From positions 1-64,000 of the forward strand of contig JAUQXK010000064.1 in the NCBI GenBank assembly GCA_030834695.1: DNA of 64,000 nucleotides, given 5' to 3'. Below are positions 25,846 through 34,545 of this stretch, one piece after another (the stretch's first letter is position 1; every line of letters starts with the position of its first letter). A program made the position numbers and the translations under genes. The stretch comes from Desulfobacterales bacterium (GTDB lineage Bacteria; Desulfobacterota; Desulfobacteria; Desulfobacterales; SpSt-501). The notes beneath the pieces were generated by a model. That model did no database searches. It worked only from the letters and a program-made list of their open reading frames with translations, and was not told where the DNA came from.

Positions 25846-26403
25846 ATGCCTACATTGAACCGGGATCTTGTCATAGTTTTCCGGATTGTCGCCAGCTGCT
25901 TAACGGCCGGATTACTCATATTCTTCATTTCCGCCTTTTCCGGTGAAGACCTGCTCAAGAACCACAGCACCATCAAGGATCTGGACAAAATCTTGGGTGA
26001 AATTTCCACCGAACTGAACGGCAGAATCGAGCAGAGAACGCGGCAATTGGGCGAAGCGCCGAAAAAAAACCCCTATCGCAAATTTTACTGCGCTGAATTG
26101 GCCAAGGAGATCCACGAAGTATCGTATCTGACGGAAAAGCAGAAGATCATGTTCGACGCTTACAGCGTGCGCGATTTCGAGAATAAATCCAAAAAACTGG
26201 TTTCCTATTCCGAAACGGCCAACGTGGAGGGTCTGCTGGAAGAGCTCGATATTGTTAAACGCGAGCTCAAGAACTCGGTGAACCTCATCGACACGCGCAG
26301 AGAAAAATTGGTCCGCCAGCGGACCGCCTATCTGGTTTTGTTTTTCATTCTTTGGATCGCCATCTACTTTTATTACGGCCGGGGCTTCATACGGAGTCGA
26401 TAA
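25846..26403 (+). CDS. Two-transmembrane helical protein, function unknown
   Basis: The protein is 185 residues. A membrane helix (about 9-30) is followed by a largely helical region (about 35-155) rich in charged heptads, then a second membrane helix (about 160-178). The two helices would anchor a periplasmic helical domain, a topology shared with sensor input domains, but no HAMP or output domain follows. One cysteine (YCAEL) lies near residue 83. GGGAA lies immediately before the ATG and AAGGA about 10 bases upstream. The ExeA-OmpA gene starts 77 bases later and is probably cotranscribed. Not a family I recognise. Confidence 0.6.
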   Translation: MPTLNRDLVIVFRIVASCLTAGLLIFFISAFSGEDLLKNHSTIKDLDKILGEISTELNGRIEQRTRQLGEAPKKNPYRKFYCAELAKEIHEVSYLTEKQKIMFDAYSVRDFENKSKKLVSYSETANVEGLLEELDIVKRELKNSVNLIDTRREKLVRQRTAYLVLFFILWIAIYFYYGRGFIRSR

Positions 26404-26480
26404 AGGCCTGCGGCTCGAGACAGACGCCAACGCTTCCTGGAACGGAGTGCTTCACTTTATCCCTTAATGCAGGGCATTGC

Positions 26481-28010
26481 ATGTACCTCTCATTTTATCA
26501 ACTGACGCTTAAGCCCTTTCAAATCACCACGGATCCCAAATTTCTGTGGCTGGGGGAAAAGCATACTGAAGCGCTGGCTACCCTCAAGTACGGCATTCAA
26601 GAAGACAAGGGCTTCCTTTTGCTCACCGGTGATGTCGGTACCGGCAAGACCGCCCTGATCAAGCTGTTGGTCAAAACCATCGACGTGGCGGCGATCGTGG
26701 CAACCATCCCGGATCCCGGAATGGAGGCCATCGACTTCTTTAATTTTTTAGCGGCCGAGTTTCAAATGAATCGCCGATTCGCCTCCAAAGGCGAGTTTCT
26801 GATCGAGTTCAAGCAATTTTTGCTCAAGGCTTATTCCTCCCGGCAGAAAGTGCTGCTGATCATCGACGAGGCGCAACGGCTAACCATTGAGATGCTCGAA
26901 CAGGTTCGATTGCTGTCGAATATCGAGCTCGATAACCGCAAGCTGATCAACATCTTCTTTGTCGGCCAAACCGAATTTAATCGGGTTTTGTTGGATGAGC
27001 GCAGCAAGGCGGTCCGTCAGCGGATCACGGTAAGCTACCATATCGAACCGCTGAGGGAAACCGAAACACCGCTGTACATGCGTCACCGCCTGAATGTCGC
27101 CGGATCGCGCCGAGAAATTTTTACGCCGGAGGCGGTTCGGCAGGTCCATGCATTCTCGGGCGGCTATCCGCGCCTGATCAATATCATTTGCGACCACGCG
27201 TTGCTGACCGGCTACGCGGGGGGGGCGAAATCCATCGACCACAACCTCATCCGGGATTGTGAAAAGGAACTGCGCTTGCCGGACCCGCCCCCGGCGTCGG
27301 GTGCCTACGCTTCCAGCGGCCCTCCGAACCCATCTGCGTCAAATGCGATGGCACCGGCCGGTTCGACTCGGACCTTCAGCTGGAAACTGCCGGTTTCACT
27401 GGTCCTCCTGCTCCTCTTGGGCTTTACCAGCCTGATGATTTACCAATACCGGTCCCCCGAATCCCAGCGATGGTCGTTGGAAGACATAGCACCGCAGACT
27501 TACAAGGGTCGGTCCGCTGCACCGACGGCGGAAGAACCTACGGGGGCCGCTGAAGGCGACGAGCCTTCGGATGTCCAACCCGCTTCAAAGCCAATTCCGC
27601 CCGTCGCGGTTGCAGGCTCAGGAAGCACGCCGGAGGCGGTTTCTTCAGAGGCGTTGGCCGTGAACCCCTTTGCCCGTGGACGGGTGATCATCTTCTTTCC
27701 TTACAATTCGAACGATCTCACCCCGCAGGCCCTCGCCGCCTTGGACCAGATTGCGCTGTTTCTTAAATCGAACCGGGACACGAAAGCCAGCATCCGGGGT
27801 TACACGGATGCGGTGGGTTCCATCACCTACAACATCAGCGTGTCACAGTTTAGGGCCAACTCGATCAAGAGTTATCTGGCGGGAAAGGGCGTCAACTCGT
27901 CGAACCTGATCGCGGTGGGGTTGGGCCCCAAGAGCCCCATTGCTTCCAACGACACCCCAGAAGGCCGACAACAGAACCGGCGCGTTGAAATCGAACTCGG
28001 CCAGGAATGA
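26481..28010 (+). CDS. ExeA-like AAA ATPase fused to a transmembrane helix and OmpA peptidoglycan-binding domain
   Basis: The protein is 509 residues. It opens MYLSFYQLTLKPF as ExeA/GspA-type proteins do, with Walker A GDVGTGKT (50-57), Walker B VLLIIDEAQ (124-132) and an HAFSGGYPRLIN sensor segment. A Pro/Ala-rich stretch leads to one membrane helix (about 302-322), a second low-complexity linker, then an OmpA C-terminal domain (about 395-505) with IRGYTDAVGSITYN, SQFRANSIKSYL and NRRVEIEL, which binds peptidoglycan. ExeA normally ends in a different peptidoglycan-binding domain, so this is a variant of the same logic: ATPase inside, wall anchor outside. The ATG at 26481 fits the family; a longer frame overlaps the preceding gene. 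Confidence 0.88.
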   Translation: MYLSFYQLTLKPFQITTDPKFLWLGEKHTEALATLKYGIQEDKGFLLLTGDVGTGKTALIKLLVKTIDVAAIVATIPDPGMEAIDFFNFLAAEFQMNRRFASKGEFLIEFKQFLLKAYSSRQKVLLIIDEAQRLTIEMLEQVRLLSNIELDNRKLINIFFVGQTEFNRVLLDERSKAVRQRITVSYHIEPLRETETPLYMRHRLNVAGSRREIFTPEAVRQVHAFSGGYPRLINIICDHALLTGYAGGAKSIDHNLIRDCEKELRLPDPPPASGAYASSGPPNPSASNAMAPAGSTRTFSWKLPVSLVLLLLLGFTSLMIYQYRSPESQRWSLEDIAPQTYKGRSAAPTAEEPTGAAEGDEPSDVQPASKPIPPVAVAGSGSTPEAVSSEALAVNPFARGRVIIFFPYNSNDLTPQALAALDQIALFLKSNRDTKASIRGYTDAVGSITYNISVSQFRANSIKSYLAGKGVNSSNLIAVGLGPKSPIASNDTPEGRQQNRRVEIELGQE

Positions 28011-28037
28011 GCCGCGACACGCACCTCGCCGGAACTT

Positions 28038-28520
28038 TCAAACCCCGAAATGAAACCTTTCCTTGAGAAGATCGAGGGTGGCACGACTGACTTTCAGTCG
28101 GGACAATTCTGCTGAAGATACCCAGCGCGCGTCGGTGGCATCTCCGGCCGGGTTCAGGTTTCCTTCCATGTAATCCGCCATCACGTCCACCACCACGTAG
28201 TGAAAGCGGACGGCTCCGTCCGCATCTCGTTCGACGACATCAAACGTGAAAACCGGCTCGCGCGCGTGAATGCTCACGCCGGTTTCTTCGAAAATTTCGC
28301 GTTGGGCGGCCTGCTGGAGGCTTTCGCCGATTTCAACACTGCCTCCGGGAATGGCCCAGTAACCTTCGGCCGGCGGCTTGCCTCGCTGCACCAGCAAAAT
28401 GCACCCATCCTTAAAAACGATTGCTCCGACCGCCACCCGCGGCCGATCCGGATAAAAATTCCCACTCGCCGCGCTCATGATGTCCATCGAATTTGATTGA
28501 TTGACACGCTGCTCCATCAT
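28038..28520 (-). CDS. NUDIX hydrolase
   Basis: The protein is 160 residues. The Nudix box runs from G60 in GGSVEIGES through REIFEETGV (74-82) with all metal-binding glutamates. The flanking RPRVAVGAIVFKDGCILLVQRGKPPAEGYWAIPGG pattern, broken into its parts, matches the ADP-ribose/nucleotide pyrophosphatase-like group. It hydrolyses a nucleoside diphosphate linked to another moiety; the exact substrate cannot be read. GGAG lies 4 or 7 bases before two adjacent ATGs. Convergent with the ExeA-OmpA gene, 27 bases apart. Confidence 0.92.
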   Translation of the reverse strand: MMEQRVNQSNSMDIMSAASGNFYPDRPRVAVGAIVFKDGCILLVQRGKPPAEGYWAIPGGSVEIGESLQQAAQREIFEETGVSIHAREPVFTFDVVERDADGAVRFHYVVVDVMADYMEGNLNPAGDATDARWVSSAELSRLKVSRATLDLLKERFHFGV

Positions 28521-28563
28521 CCCACTCCGAATGGCCGGCCGCCCGACTGACTTGGTCTTCGTA

Positions 28564-28592
28564 TTGACACCGATCGTCTTTTCCCCTATTTA
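28564..28592 (+). promoter_or_regulatory. Putative sigma-70 promoter for the aminotransferase
   Basis: A perfect TTGACA (28564..28569), 17-base spacer and TATTTA (28587..28592) lie 72 bases before the ATG at 28664, in the interval divergent from the NUDIX gene. The -10 match is only moderate. Confidence 0.38.
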
Positions 28593-28663
28593 CAAAGGCC
28601 TTTAATGCCGGATCGCGTGGCGGCTCCGGCCATCCTCATGCAACCCGGGATATTCGAGCCAAC

Positions 28664-29806
28664 ATGGTCATCGCTTCCAAATTGCCGGAAATCGGCCTAA
28701 CCATCTTCTCCGAAATGACCCGCCTGGCCCTTCAGCACGGCGCCATCAACCTCTCGCAGGGGTTTCCAGACTTTGATACCCATGTCGAGCTGAAGGACCT
28801 GGTCGCCAAGTACATCCATTCGGGCCACAACCAATATGCCCCCATGCAGGGCGTCGGCGCCCTGCGGGAAATCATCGCCAACAAGACTCGCCAGTTGTAC
28901 GGCGCTGTTTATGATCCGGCAACGGAAATCACGATTACCACCGGCGGCACCCAAGCCATCTACACCGCCGTGACGGCGATGGTACACCCGGGCGATGAGG
29001 TCATCCTGGTGGAGCCGGCCTACGACTGCTATGCCCCGATCGTCCGATTGAACGGCGGCGTACCGGTCTATGCCGCGTTGGATTTTCCCTCCTATCGGAT
29101 CGACTGGGATGCCTTTGGGCGTCTGATCAATGCGAAAACCCGTTTGATCATACTCAACTTCCCGCACAATCCCAGCGGTGCCGTTCTCAGCGCGCAGGAT
29201 CTGGATGCTCTGGCTGCGATCCTGCGCCCCACTCCGATACTCATTCTCAGCGACGAGGTTTATGAACACATTGTGTTCGACGGCTTAAGCCACCAAAGCA
29301 TGTCGCGACATCCCGAACTGAGACAGCGCAGCTTCGTGGTCAACTCTTTCGCCAAGACCTACCATACCACCGGTTGGAAGGTCGGATATTGCATCGCTCC
29401 CCGTCCACTCTCCGATGAGTTCCGCAAAATTCACCAATATATGGTCTTTGCGGTTAACACCCCGATCCAGTATGCGTATGCCGAATTCTTGGAAGACCGG
29501 CAGCGGTACCTGAGCCTTCCTTCGTTTTACCAGGCTAAACGCGATCGCTTCCTCGATCTGATCCGAAAATCGAGGTTCCGCCCTCTGCCCTGTCACGGCA
29601 CCTATTACCAGCTGCTGGATTATAGTCAGATTTCGAACGATCCGGAAATGCAGTTTGCAAGACGCTTGACGATGGAATACGGTGTAGCCGCCATTCCGCC
29701 CTCGGTGTTCTACCACCGCGGCGACGACCACAACGTCTTGCGCTTCTGCTTCGCCAAAAGGGAAGAGACGCTCAAAGCGGCGGCTGAGCGGCTGAACGCC
29801 ATCTAA
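28664..29806 (+). CDS. Class I/II pyridoxal-phosphate aminotransferase (methionine-aminotransferase-like)
   Basis: The protein is 380 residues. It has INLSQGFPDFD, the YAPMQGVGALREIIA segment, ITTGGTQAIYTAV, NFPHNPSGAV, SDEVYEHIVFDG, the Schiff-base lysine in SFAKTYHTTGWKVGY, and RFCFAKREET near the end with the carboxylate-binding arginine. The sequence pattern is closest to the YbdL/KAT-II branch, which transaminates methionine and aromatic amino acids. It is a stand-alone gene followed by a palindromic repeat. Confidence 0.92.
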   Translation: MVIASKLPEIGLTIFSEMTRLALQHGAINLSQGFPDFDTHVELKDLVAKYIHSGHNQYAPMQGVGALREIIANKTRQLYGAVYDPATEITITTGGTQAIYTAVTAMVHPGDEVILVEPAYDCYAPIVRLNGGVPVYAALDFPSYRIDWDAFGRLINAKTRLIILNFPHNPSGAVLSAQDLDALAAILRPTPILILSDEVYEHIVFDGLSHQSMSRHPELRQRSFVVNSFAKTYHTTGWKVGYCIAPRPLSDEFRKIHQYMVFAVNTPIQYAYAEFLEDRQRYLSLPSFYQAKRDRFLDLIRKSRFRPLPCHGTYYQLLDYSQISNDPEMQFARRLTMEYGVAAIPPSVFYHRGDDHNVLRFCFAKREETLKAAAERLNAI

Positions 29807-29869
29807 AGCCGGTATCGCAGGATCCATCCGCTGCGTTTCGTATCAGCGCCCGGCATTCTTTTGCCAAAA

Positions 29870-30006
29870 TTGACGGACTCGTAAAAAGTCGTCACCCCGG
29901 CGAAGGCCGGAGTCCGGCGGATTTCTAACGGCATGTGAATGCTCGATTCCGGCTTTCGCCGGAATGACAAAAAACAGCATTTTCAGACTTCTTGCGAGTT
30001 CATCAA
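29870..30006. repeat. MITE/REP-like palindromic intergenic repeat (about 137 bp)
   Basis: The ends form an imperfect inverted repeat of about 20 bases: TTGACGGACTCGTAAAAAGT on the left and, read from the right end, TTGATGAACTCGCAAGAAGT. Inside, a second pair of arms (CGGCGAAGGCCGGA and TCCGGCTTTCGCCGG) forms another hairpin. There is no open reading frame inside. The nested-palindrome design and A/T-rich flanks are typical of non-autonomous elements dispersed in deltaproteobacterial genomes. No second copy is in this window. Confidence 0.7.
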
Positions 30007-30103
30007 AATTTAGCTGGATGATGAAGAACTAGTGTCGGGTCGTCAGCCAGGCCGCGTGATGATATGGGCGCGCAGCATAATCTTTCGGCAGCAGCTGCCG
30101 GCC

Positions 30104-31744
30104 TCACGGCAGCGACTTCCTCGACTGCAGCCAGTATGGGTTGATCAGGTCCTCGAATATCGTCATCGCGGCTGCGGCACCCTGGCCGGAAGCGGTCACG
30201 ATCTGCTTGTAGCCGCCCTCGACATCCCCAGCGCAGTAGACGCCCGGCTGGCTGGTGCGATGACGGCCGTCCTGCTTAATGTAGCCGTCCGCTGTAAGCT
30301 CGAGTTTCATTTTATGGGCCAGCTCCACCGCCGGTTCGTAGCCAATGGCGATAAAAACGCCGTCAGCCGAAAGGGTTGAGGTCTGCTGGGTGGCATGGTT
30401 GAAAATGACGATCTCGCGCACCCGCTCATCACCCCGGATTTCCCGAATCTCCGAATTCCAGAGCACGGGTATCCGATTTTCGGCCAGCTGCCGGGTGAGG
30501 AATTCCTGAGCGCGGAAGCTGTCCCGACGATGGATCAAGGTGACCTTGACCCCCATATGGAAGAGGTGCAGGGCCTCGGTCACAGCGCTGTTGCCCCCAC
30601 CGACCATCACCACGTCCTTCCCCTTGAACAAGGGACCGTCGCAGGTGCTGCAATAGCTCACCCCGCGGCCGGCGAGCCGCGTTTCTCCAGGCACATTGAG
30701 CTGGCGATGGCTGGCTCCGGTGGCCAGCAAAACGGTTTTCGTCAAGAACTTGCGACGACTGGTCTGCACGACGATCGGAGAGCCGTACTGCACGTCCAGC
30801 ACCCCTTCTCCCGGAAAAATCTGGACGTACTGAAGTGCATGGCTCACCAGGATGTCGACCAGGGTTTTCCCGCCCACGGACGTGAATCCGGGATAGTTTT
30901 CGACGACCGGGGTGGTGGCCACTTGCCCGCCCAAGGCTTGGCGTTCGACGATGGCGGTTTTCAAACCGCTGCGCTCGGCGTAAATCCCGGCGGTCAAACC
31001 GGCCGGGCCGCCGCCGACGATGAGCAGGTCGGTTTCGACCTGCTCCGCATCGCTTTCCGGAATGAACAGGGTCTGCGGTTCCAGCTTCTGAAGCGACAGG
31101 GCGAAGACCTCTTCGGGCTGGGCGCCCTGGCCGATCAGAATGTCGTTGGCAAAAGCCTGGGGGACGCTCTGCGCGGAATACTGGTTTGCCAGCTCGGGCT
31201 GGCACTGGATATCAATGATCTCCAAGGAAACCTGTTCCGGCAGTTCGATGGCCGCCTTTACGGCGTTGACCGCCTGCTGCGGGCAATACGGACAGGTAGG
31301 GCTGACGAACACCTTGATGCGTCGCGGTGCGTCAATGCGTCGGATCACCTTGCGCGACTGTTCGCTCAGGTTGCTTCTTCCCAGGCCGACCAGGATCAGG
31401 ATCTCGAGAAACGTCCGCGCTTCCTCGCCCATGGGGGCGCCCAGCCAGCGAATGTCGTATTTTCCGGGAGCGACCAACAGCGTTGGAGATCTCGTGACCT
31501 GGTAACGGCGGGCCAGTTCGTGAGCGAGATCGTATTCTTTCAACGTGATCCGGGGACTCAGTTCGCGGAACGCACGAATCACCTGCCGGGTTGCCTGGGC
31601 GAAAACATCGTCGGAGCCCTTCTGGACGAACAACAGCAGCGGCATATCGTTCGGCAGTTTCTCGAATGTTTGGCGGAGCTGTCTCAGATAAGCCTCGCTG
31701 GCAACGTCTCTCGCCGGCTCACCACTGCCTTGCGCACCTTGCAT
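30104..31744 (-). CDS. AhpF-like FAD-dependent disulfide reductase with tandem thioredoxin folds
   Basis: The protein is 546 residues. The first thioredoxin fold (about 15-125) lacks a CXXC, the second (about 140-225) has CPYC (151-154), and a thioredoxin-reductase module follows (about 238-540) with the FAD motif VGGGPAG, the redox pair CSTC (365-368), NAD(P) motif VGGGNSA and the GVYCAGDV segment. This is the AhpF layout, in which electrons pass from NAD(P)H and FAD through CSTC to the N-terminal CPYC and then to a peroxiredoxin. No ahpC lies nearby, so its partner is elsewhere. It is transcribed on the minus strand from a promoter-like site about 150 bases upstream. Confidence 0.93.
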   Translation of the reverse strand: MQGAQGSGEPARDVASEAYLRQLRQTFEKLPNDMPLLLFVQKGSDDVFAQATRQVIRAFRELSPRITLKEYDLAHELARRYQVTRSPTLLVAPGKYDIRWLGAPMGEEARTFLEILILVGLGRSNLSEQSRKVIRRIDAPRRIKVFVSPTCPYCPQQAVNAVKAAIELPEQVSLEIIDIQCQPELANQYSAQSVPQAFANDILIGQGAQPEEVFALSLQKLEPQTLFIPESDAEQVETDLLIVGGGPAGLTAGIYAERSGLKTAIVERQALGGQVATTPVVENYPGFTSVGGKTLVDILVSHALQYVQIFPGEGVLDVQYGSPIVVQTSRRKFLTKTVLLATGASHRQLNVPGETRLAGRGVSYCSTCDGPLFKGKDVVMVGGGNSAVTEALHLFHMGVKVTLIHRRDSFRAQEFLTRQLAENRIPVLWNSEIREIRGDERVREIVIFNHATQQTSTLSADGVFIAIGYEPAVELAHKMKLELTADGYIKQDGRHRTSQPGVYCAGDVEGGYKQIVTASGQGAAAAMTIFEDLINPYWLQSRKSLP

Positions 31745-31899
31745 TTACAAACCTCCTACCGTCCGAGCACCTGGCGCCGGATGATCTCGAAAAAATTGCG
31801 GTGGATAGATAGCTTCGCGGATTGAAATGGCTCGCCCGAAGCCGCTGTCCGGCGTGCGGTTGTCCGGGTTCTGATAGCATCCGCATCGCTAAACAACAT

Positions 31900-31927
31900 A
31901 AAATAAAACCACACGGGCCGGTGTCAA
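31900..31927 (-). promoter_or_regulatory. Putative sigma-70 promoter for the AhpF-like reductase
   Basis: A perfect TTGACA (31927..31922), a 16-base spacer and TATTTT (31905..31900) on the minus strand lie in the 199-base gap after ispD. The predicted leader would be about 150 bases. Nothing else is evident in the gap. Confidence 0.45.
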
Positions 31928-31943
31928 TCCACCGGGGCTGCCA

Positions 31944-32672
31944 TCAGCTGCCGTCCGGCGCTTCCGGTGCTTTCAGCAGCGCCTCGGCCAGAGCCAGGTC
32001 TTCCATCGTGGTAATCTTAATGTTGCGGACGCTTCCAGGCAGAACGCGAACCGCGATCCCGATGCGTTCCACCATGCTGGCATCGTCGGTGGCCGCTTCC
32101 TTTTCACGGCGGGCGTGCTCGTGCGCCGTCCGAATCACGGCGGCCTGAAACGCTTGCGGAGTCTGGGCGACCCACACGCGCTCCCGGGACAGGGTGGCTT
32201 CGATGCAACCGGATTCTGAAATTCGCTTGAGGGTATCCCAGACAGGCAAGGCGGAAATGCATGCCCCGTGCTTCCGAGCGACGTCGACACAGGCTGTGAT
32301 CGTTTCGCCGGTCACCAGCGGCCTCACAGCGTCATGGATCACCACCAGCACAGCGTCGGGAGGGATGGCTGCCAGCCCATTGAAGACCGAATCCTGCCGC
32401 CGCGGTCCGCCGGCAATTACCAAAACGCTTTTGCGCAGACCGGCCGGGACGATCACGGTTGCGCGCGCGAAGGCGATATCGTCCGGGGGCACCACCACGA
32501 CCAGTCGATCAATGACGTCGCATCCGTCAAAGACACGCAGGGTCCGCGCGAGAATCGGTACGCCCGCCAGCGCGACATACTGTTTCGGCAAGCGGCTCCT
32601 GAAACGCGTCCCCTTGCCGCCTGCAACGATTAGAGCATAGACCATATCTGCGCTGACCGGATCGAAATTCAT
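31944..32672 (-). CDS. ispD: 2-C-methyl-D-erythritol 4-phosphate cytidylyltransferase
   Basis: The protein is 242 residues. Motifs of IspD are present: ALIVAGGKGTRF with the basic loop RLPKQY, VVPPDD, GG.RRQDSVFNGL, VVIHDAVRPLV, TLKRI, QTPQAF and TDDASMVE. It forms CDP-methylerythritol in the non-mevalonate isoprenoid pathway. Three starts are possible: a GTG at 32726 overlapping the preceding stop (GTGA), an ATG at 32672 with AGGGG 7 bases upstream (chosen), and an ATG at 32645. No ispF follows, unlike the common ispDF pair. Confidence 0.93.
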   Translation of the reverse strand: MNFDPVSADMVYALIVAGGKGTRFRSRLPKQYVALAGVPILARTLRVFDGCDVIDRLVVVVPPDDIAFARATVIVPAGLRKSVLVIAGGPRRQDSVFNGLAAIPPDAVLVVIHDAVRPLVTGETITACVDVARKHGACISALPVWDTLKRISESGCIEATLSRERVWVAQTPQAFQAAVIRTAHEHARREKEAATDDASMVERIGIAVRVLPGSVRNIKITTMEDLALAEALLKAPEAPDGS

Positions 32673-32722
32673 CCCATGCCCCTGCCGGATTTCGTCGGTC
32701 GGGCCGATGGGCGAAATCGACT

Positions 32723-34057
32723 TCACCTCAAATACTTCAGCTCCTTCGGCAAGGGGACCCCCTTGCCCATTAAATCTTCACCGTAATTAACGGCGGAGAG
32801 GATTTCGATGTCCTTGAGCGTGCGGGCATCCCCTTCGAACACCACTTCCTTTAGGTTTTCTTTCTGAATCTTGCCGCCCGCCCATTGGATGTCCAGCACA
32901 CTGCTGGCGTCAAACCGGTCTTCGCCTACGACGAGTTCGACCTGGCCGCCGTAATATTGGACAACCTTGGCAACCAGCAGGCTGGGTCTAGCGTGGAAGC
33001 CGAGCTTCTGCGGAACCCCCACGCGAATCTGCCCGCGCTCAATGTTTTCGTTGAGAATCATCCGAGCGTGCTCTTTGCCCAGCGCGAGAAAATGACAGAC
33101 ATAATAAAGGCCGTAATTCATGGTGCAGTCGAGCAGGCGTTCGGGGGCGACGACCATCGCCAGTTCGTCCTGGATGCGCTTATAGGTGTTTTTGTACCCG
33201 GCCTCATGGAGGTGCCGTTCGTAGAAATGCAGCAGCCGGCCGACCATCTGCAGCAGGTGAAACACCACGGAGAAAAAGCCGCGCAGTTGTTTGAGCTTCC
33301 GGTTACCGAAGCGAAACCCTCCGTGAATCACGTAGGTGTCAAAGGAGGATTGCAGGTTGTGAACCAGCATCTCGTAGCGACGCACTTCGACTTCATTGAC
33401 CTTGTCGGGAACGATCCCCAGGATCTCTTGATGGCTGTAACGCTCGTAGAATTTGATCTGATCGAAATTCTTCACCAAGTTGAGAAATTCGCTGGCGATC
33501 TTGACGATGTTCTGCTTCTGCTGGTTGCGGTTCTCGTCGTCGATGTCGTACTCCAGCAGGTCGGTCGTCTGGATGCTGGGAAAATCGGCATCTTGAAATC
33601 GGTCCTCCGGGAGACGGATTCCCAACCGCTGGGCCTCGTTCAGCGCCATTGGCGCCATCTTCTGGAGGCATTGGTTGAGAAAACGCAGGCTTTCTTCACC
33701 TTCGCGTTCGAAATCCGCGCTGTCCGGCAGATCATAGTAGCGCAATCGGTTAGAGATATGCTTCTGAAAATTGGAAGCCAGGCCGATATGACGCATGCCG
33801 GCGGTCAATTCGCGAAACAAATACCAGTTCTTGTTGTTTTTCGCGCCGTGGTAATCGAGAAAGTCTTCCAGCAACGTCGAAGATGAAGCCAGCGTCGAAT
33901 AGAATTTCTGCGTAAACCGCACATGGCTCGAAGGCAGGCTGGCGAGATGGACCGTGCATTTCAGAAAATCATGCGAAAAAATGCCGATCTTTTCGGAAAA
34001 TTTAGAGCCGGGCGCGGGCCCGGAGGCTTCCGGGTGAGTTCGTGAAAGTTGATCCAT
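32723..34057 (-). CDS. Conserved helical protein with C-terminal HPr-like domain
   Basis: The protein is 444 residues. Residues 1 to about 335 are mostly alpha-helical with no motif I recognise. Residues about 342-425 match HPr of the phosphotransferase system: the LGFHARPSLLVAKV site with H355 in the position phosphorylated by enzyme I, followed by ASSVLDIQWAGGKIQKE, where HPr has its serine-46 segment (here an SVLDI pattern without an obvious kinase serine in the usual context). No ptsI, ptsH or sugar transporter lies nearby. Its stop overlaps the longest ispD frame. It lies just after rnpB on the same strand. A regulatory role is inferred, not shown. Confidence 0.7.
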   Translation of the reverse strand: MDQLSRTHPEASGPAPGSKFSEKIGIFSHDFLKCTVHLASLPSSHVRFTQKFYSTLASSSTLLEDFLDYHGAKNNKNWYLFRELTAGMRHIGLASNFQKHISNRLRYYDLPDSADFEREGEESLRFLNQCLQKMAPMALNEAQRLGIRLPEDRFQDADFPSIQTTDLLEYDIDDENRNQQKQNIVKIASEFLNLVKNFDQIKFYERYSHQEILGIVPDKVNEVEVRRYEMLVHNLQSSFDTYVIHGGFRFGNRKLKQLRGFFSVVFHLLQMVGRLLHFYERHLHEAGYKNTYKRIQDELAMVVAPERLLDCTMNYGLYYVCHFLALGKEHARMILNENIERGQIRVGVPQKLGFHARPSLLVAKVVQYYGGQVELVVGEDRFDASSVLDIQWAGGKIQKENLKEVVFEGDARTLKDIEILSAVNYGEDLMGKGVPLPKELKYLR

Positions 34058-34141
34058 GCCATCCTGATGGATGATAGGCTTCCGCCCGTGAAGGTTTTAT
34101 GTCGCCATGGCGGTTTCGTTTCCGGTGACGGGATGAATCAG

Positions 34142-34530
<389 letters not shown>

Positions 34531-34545
<15 letters not shown>

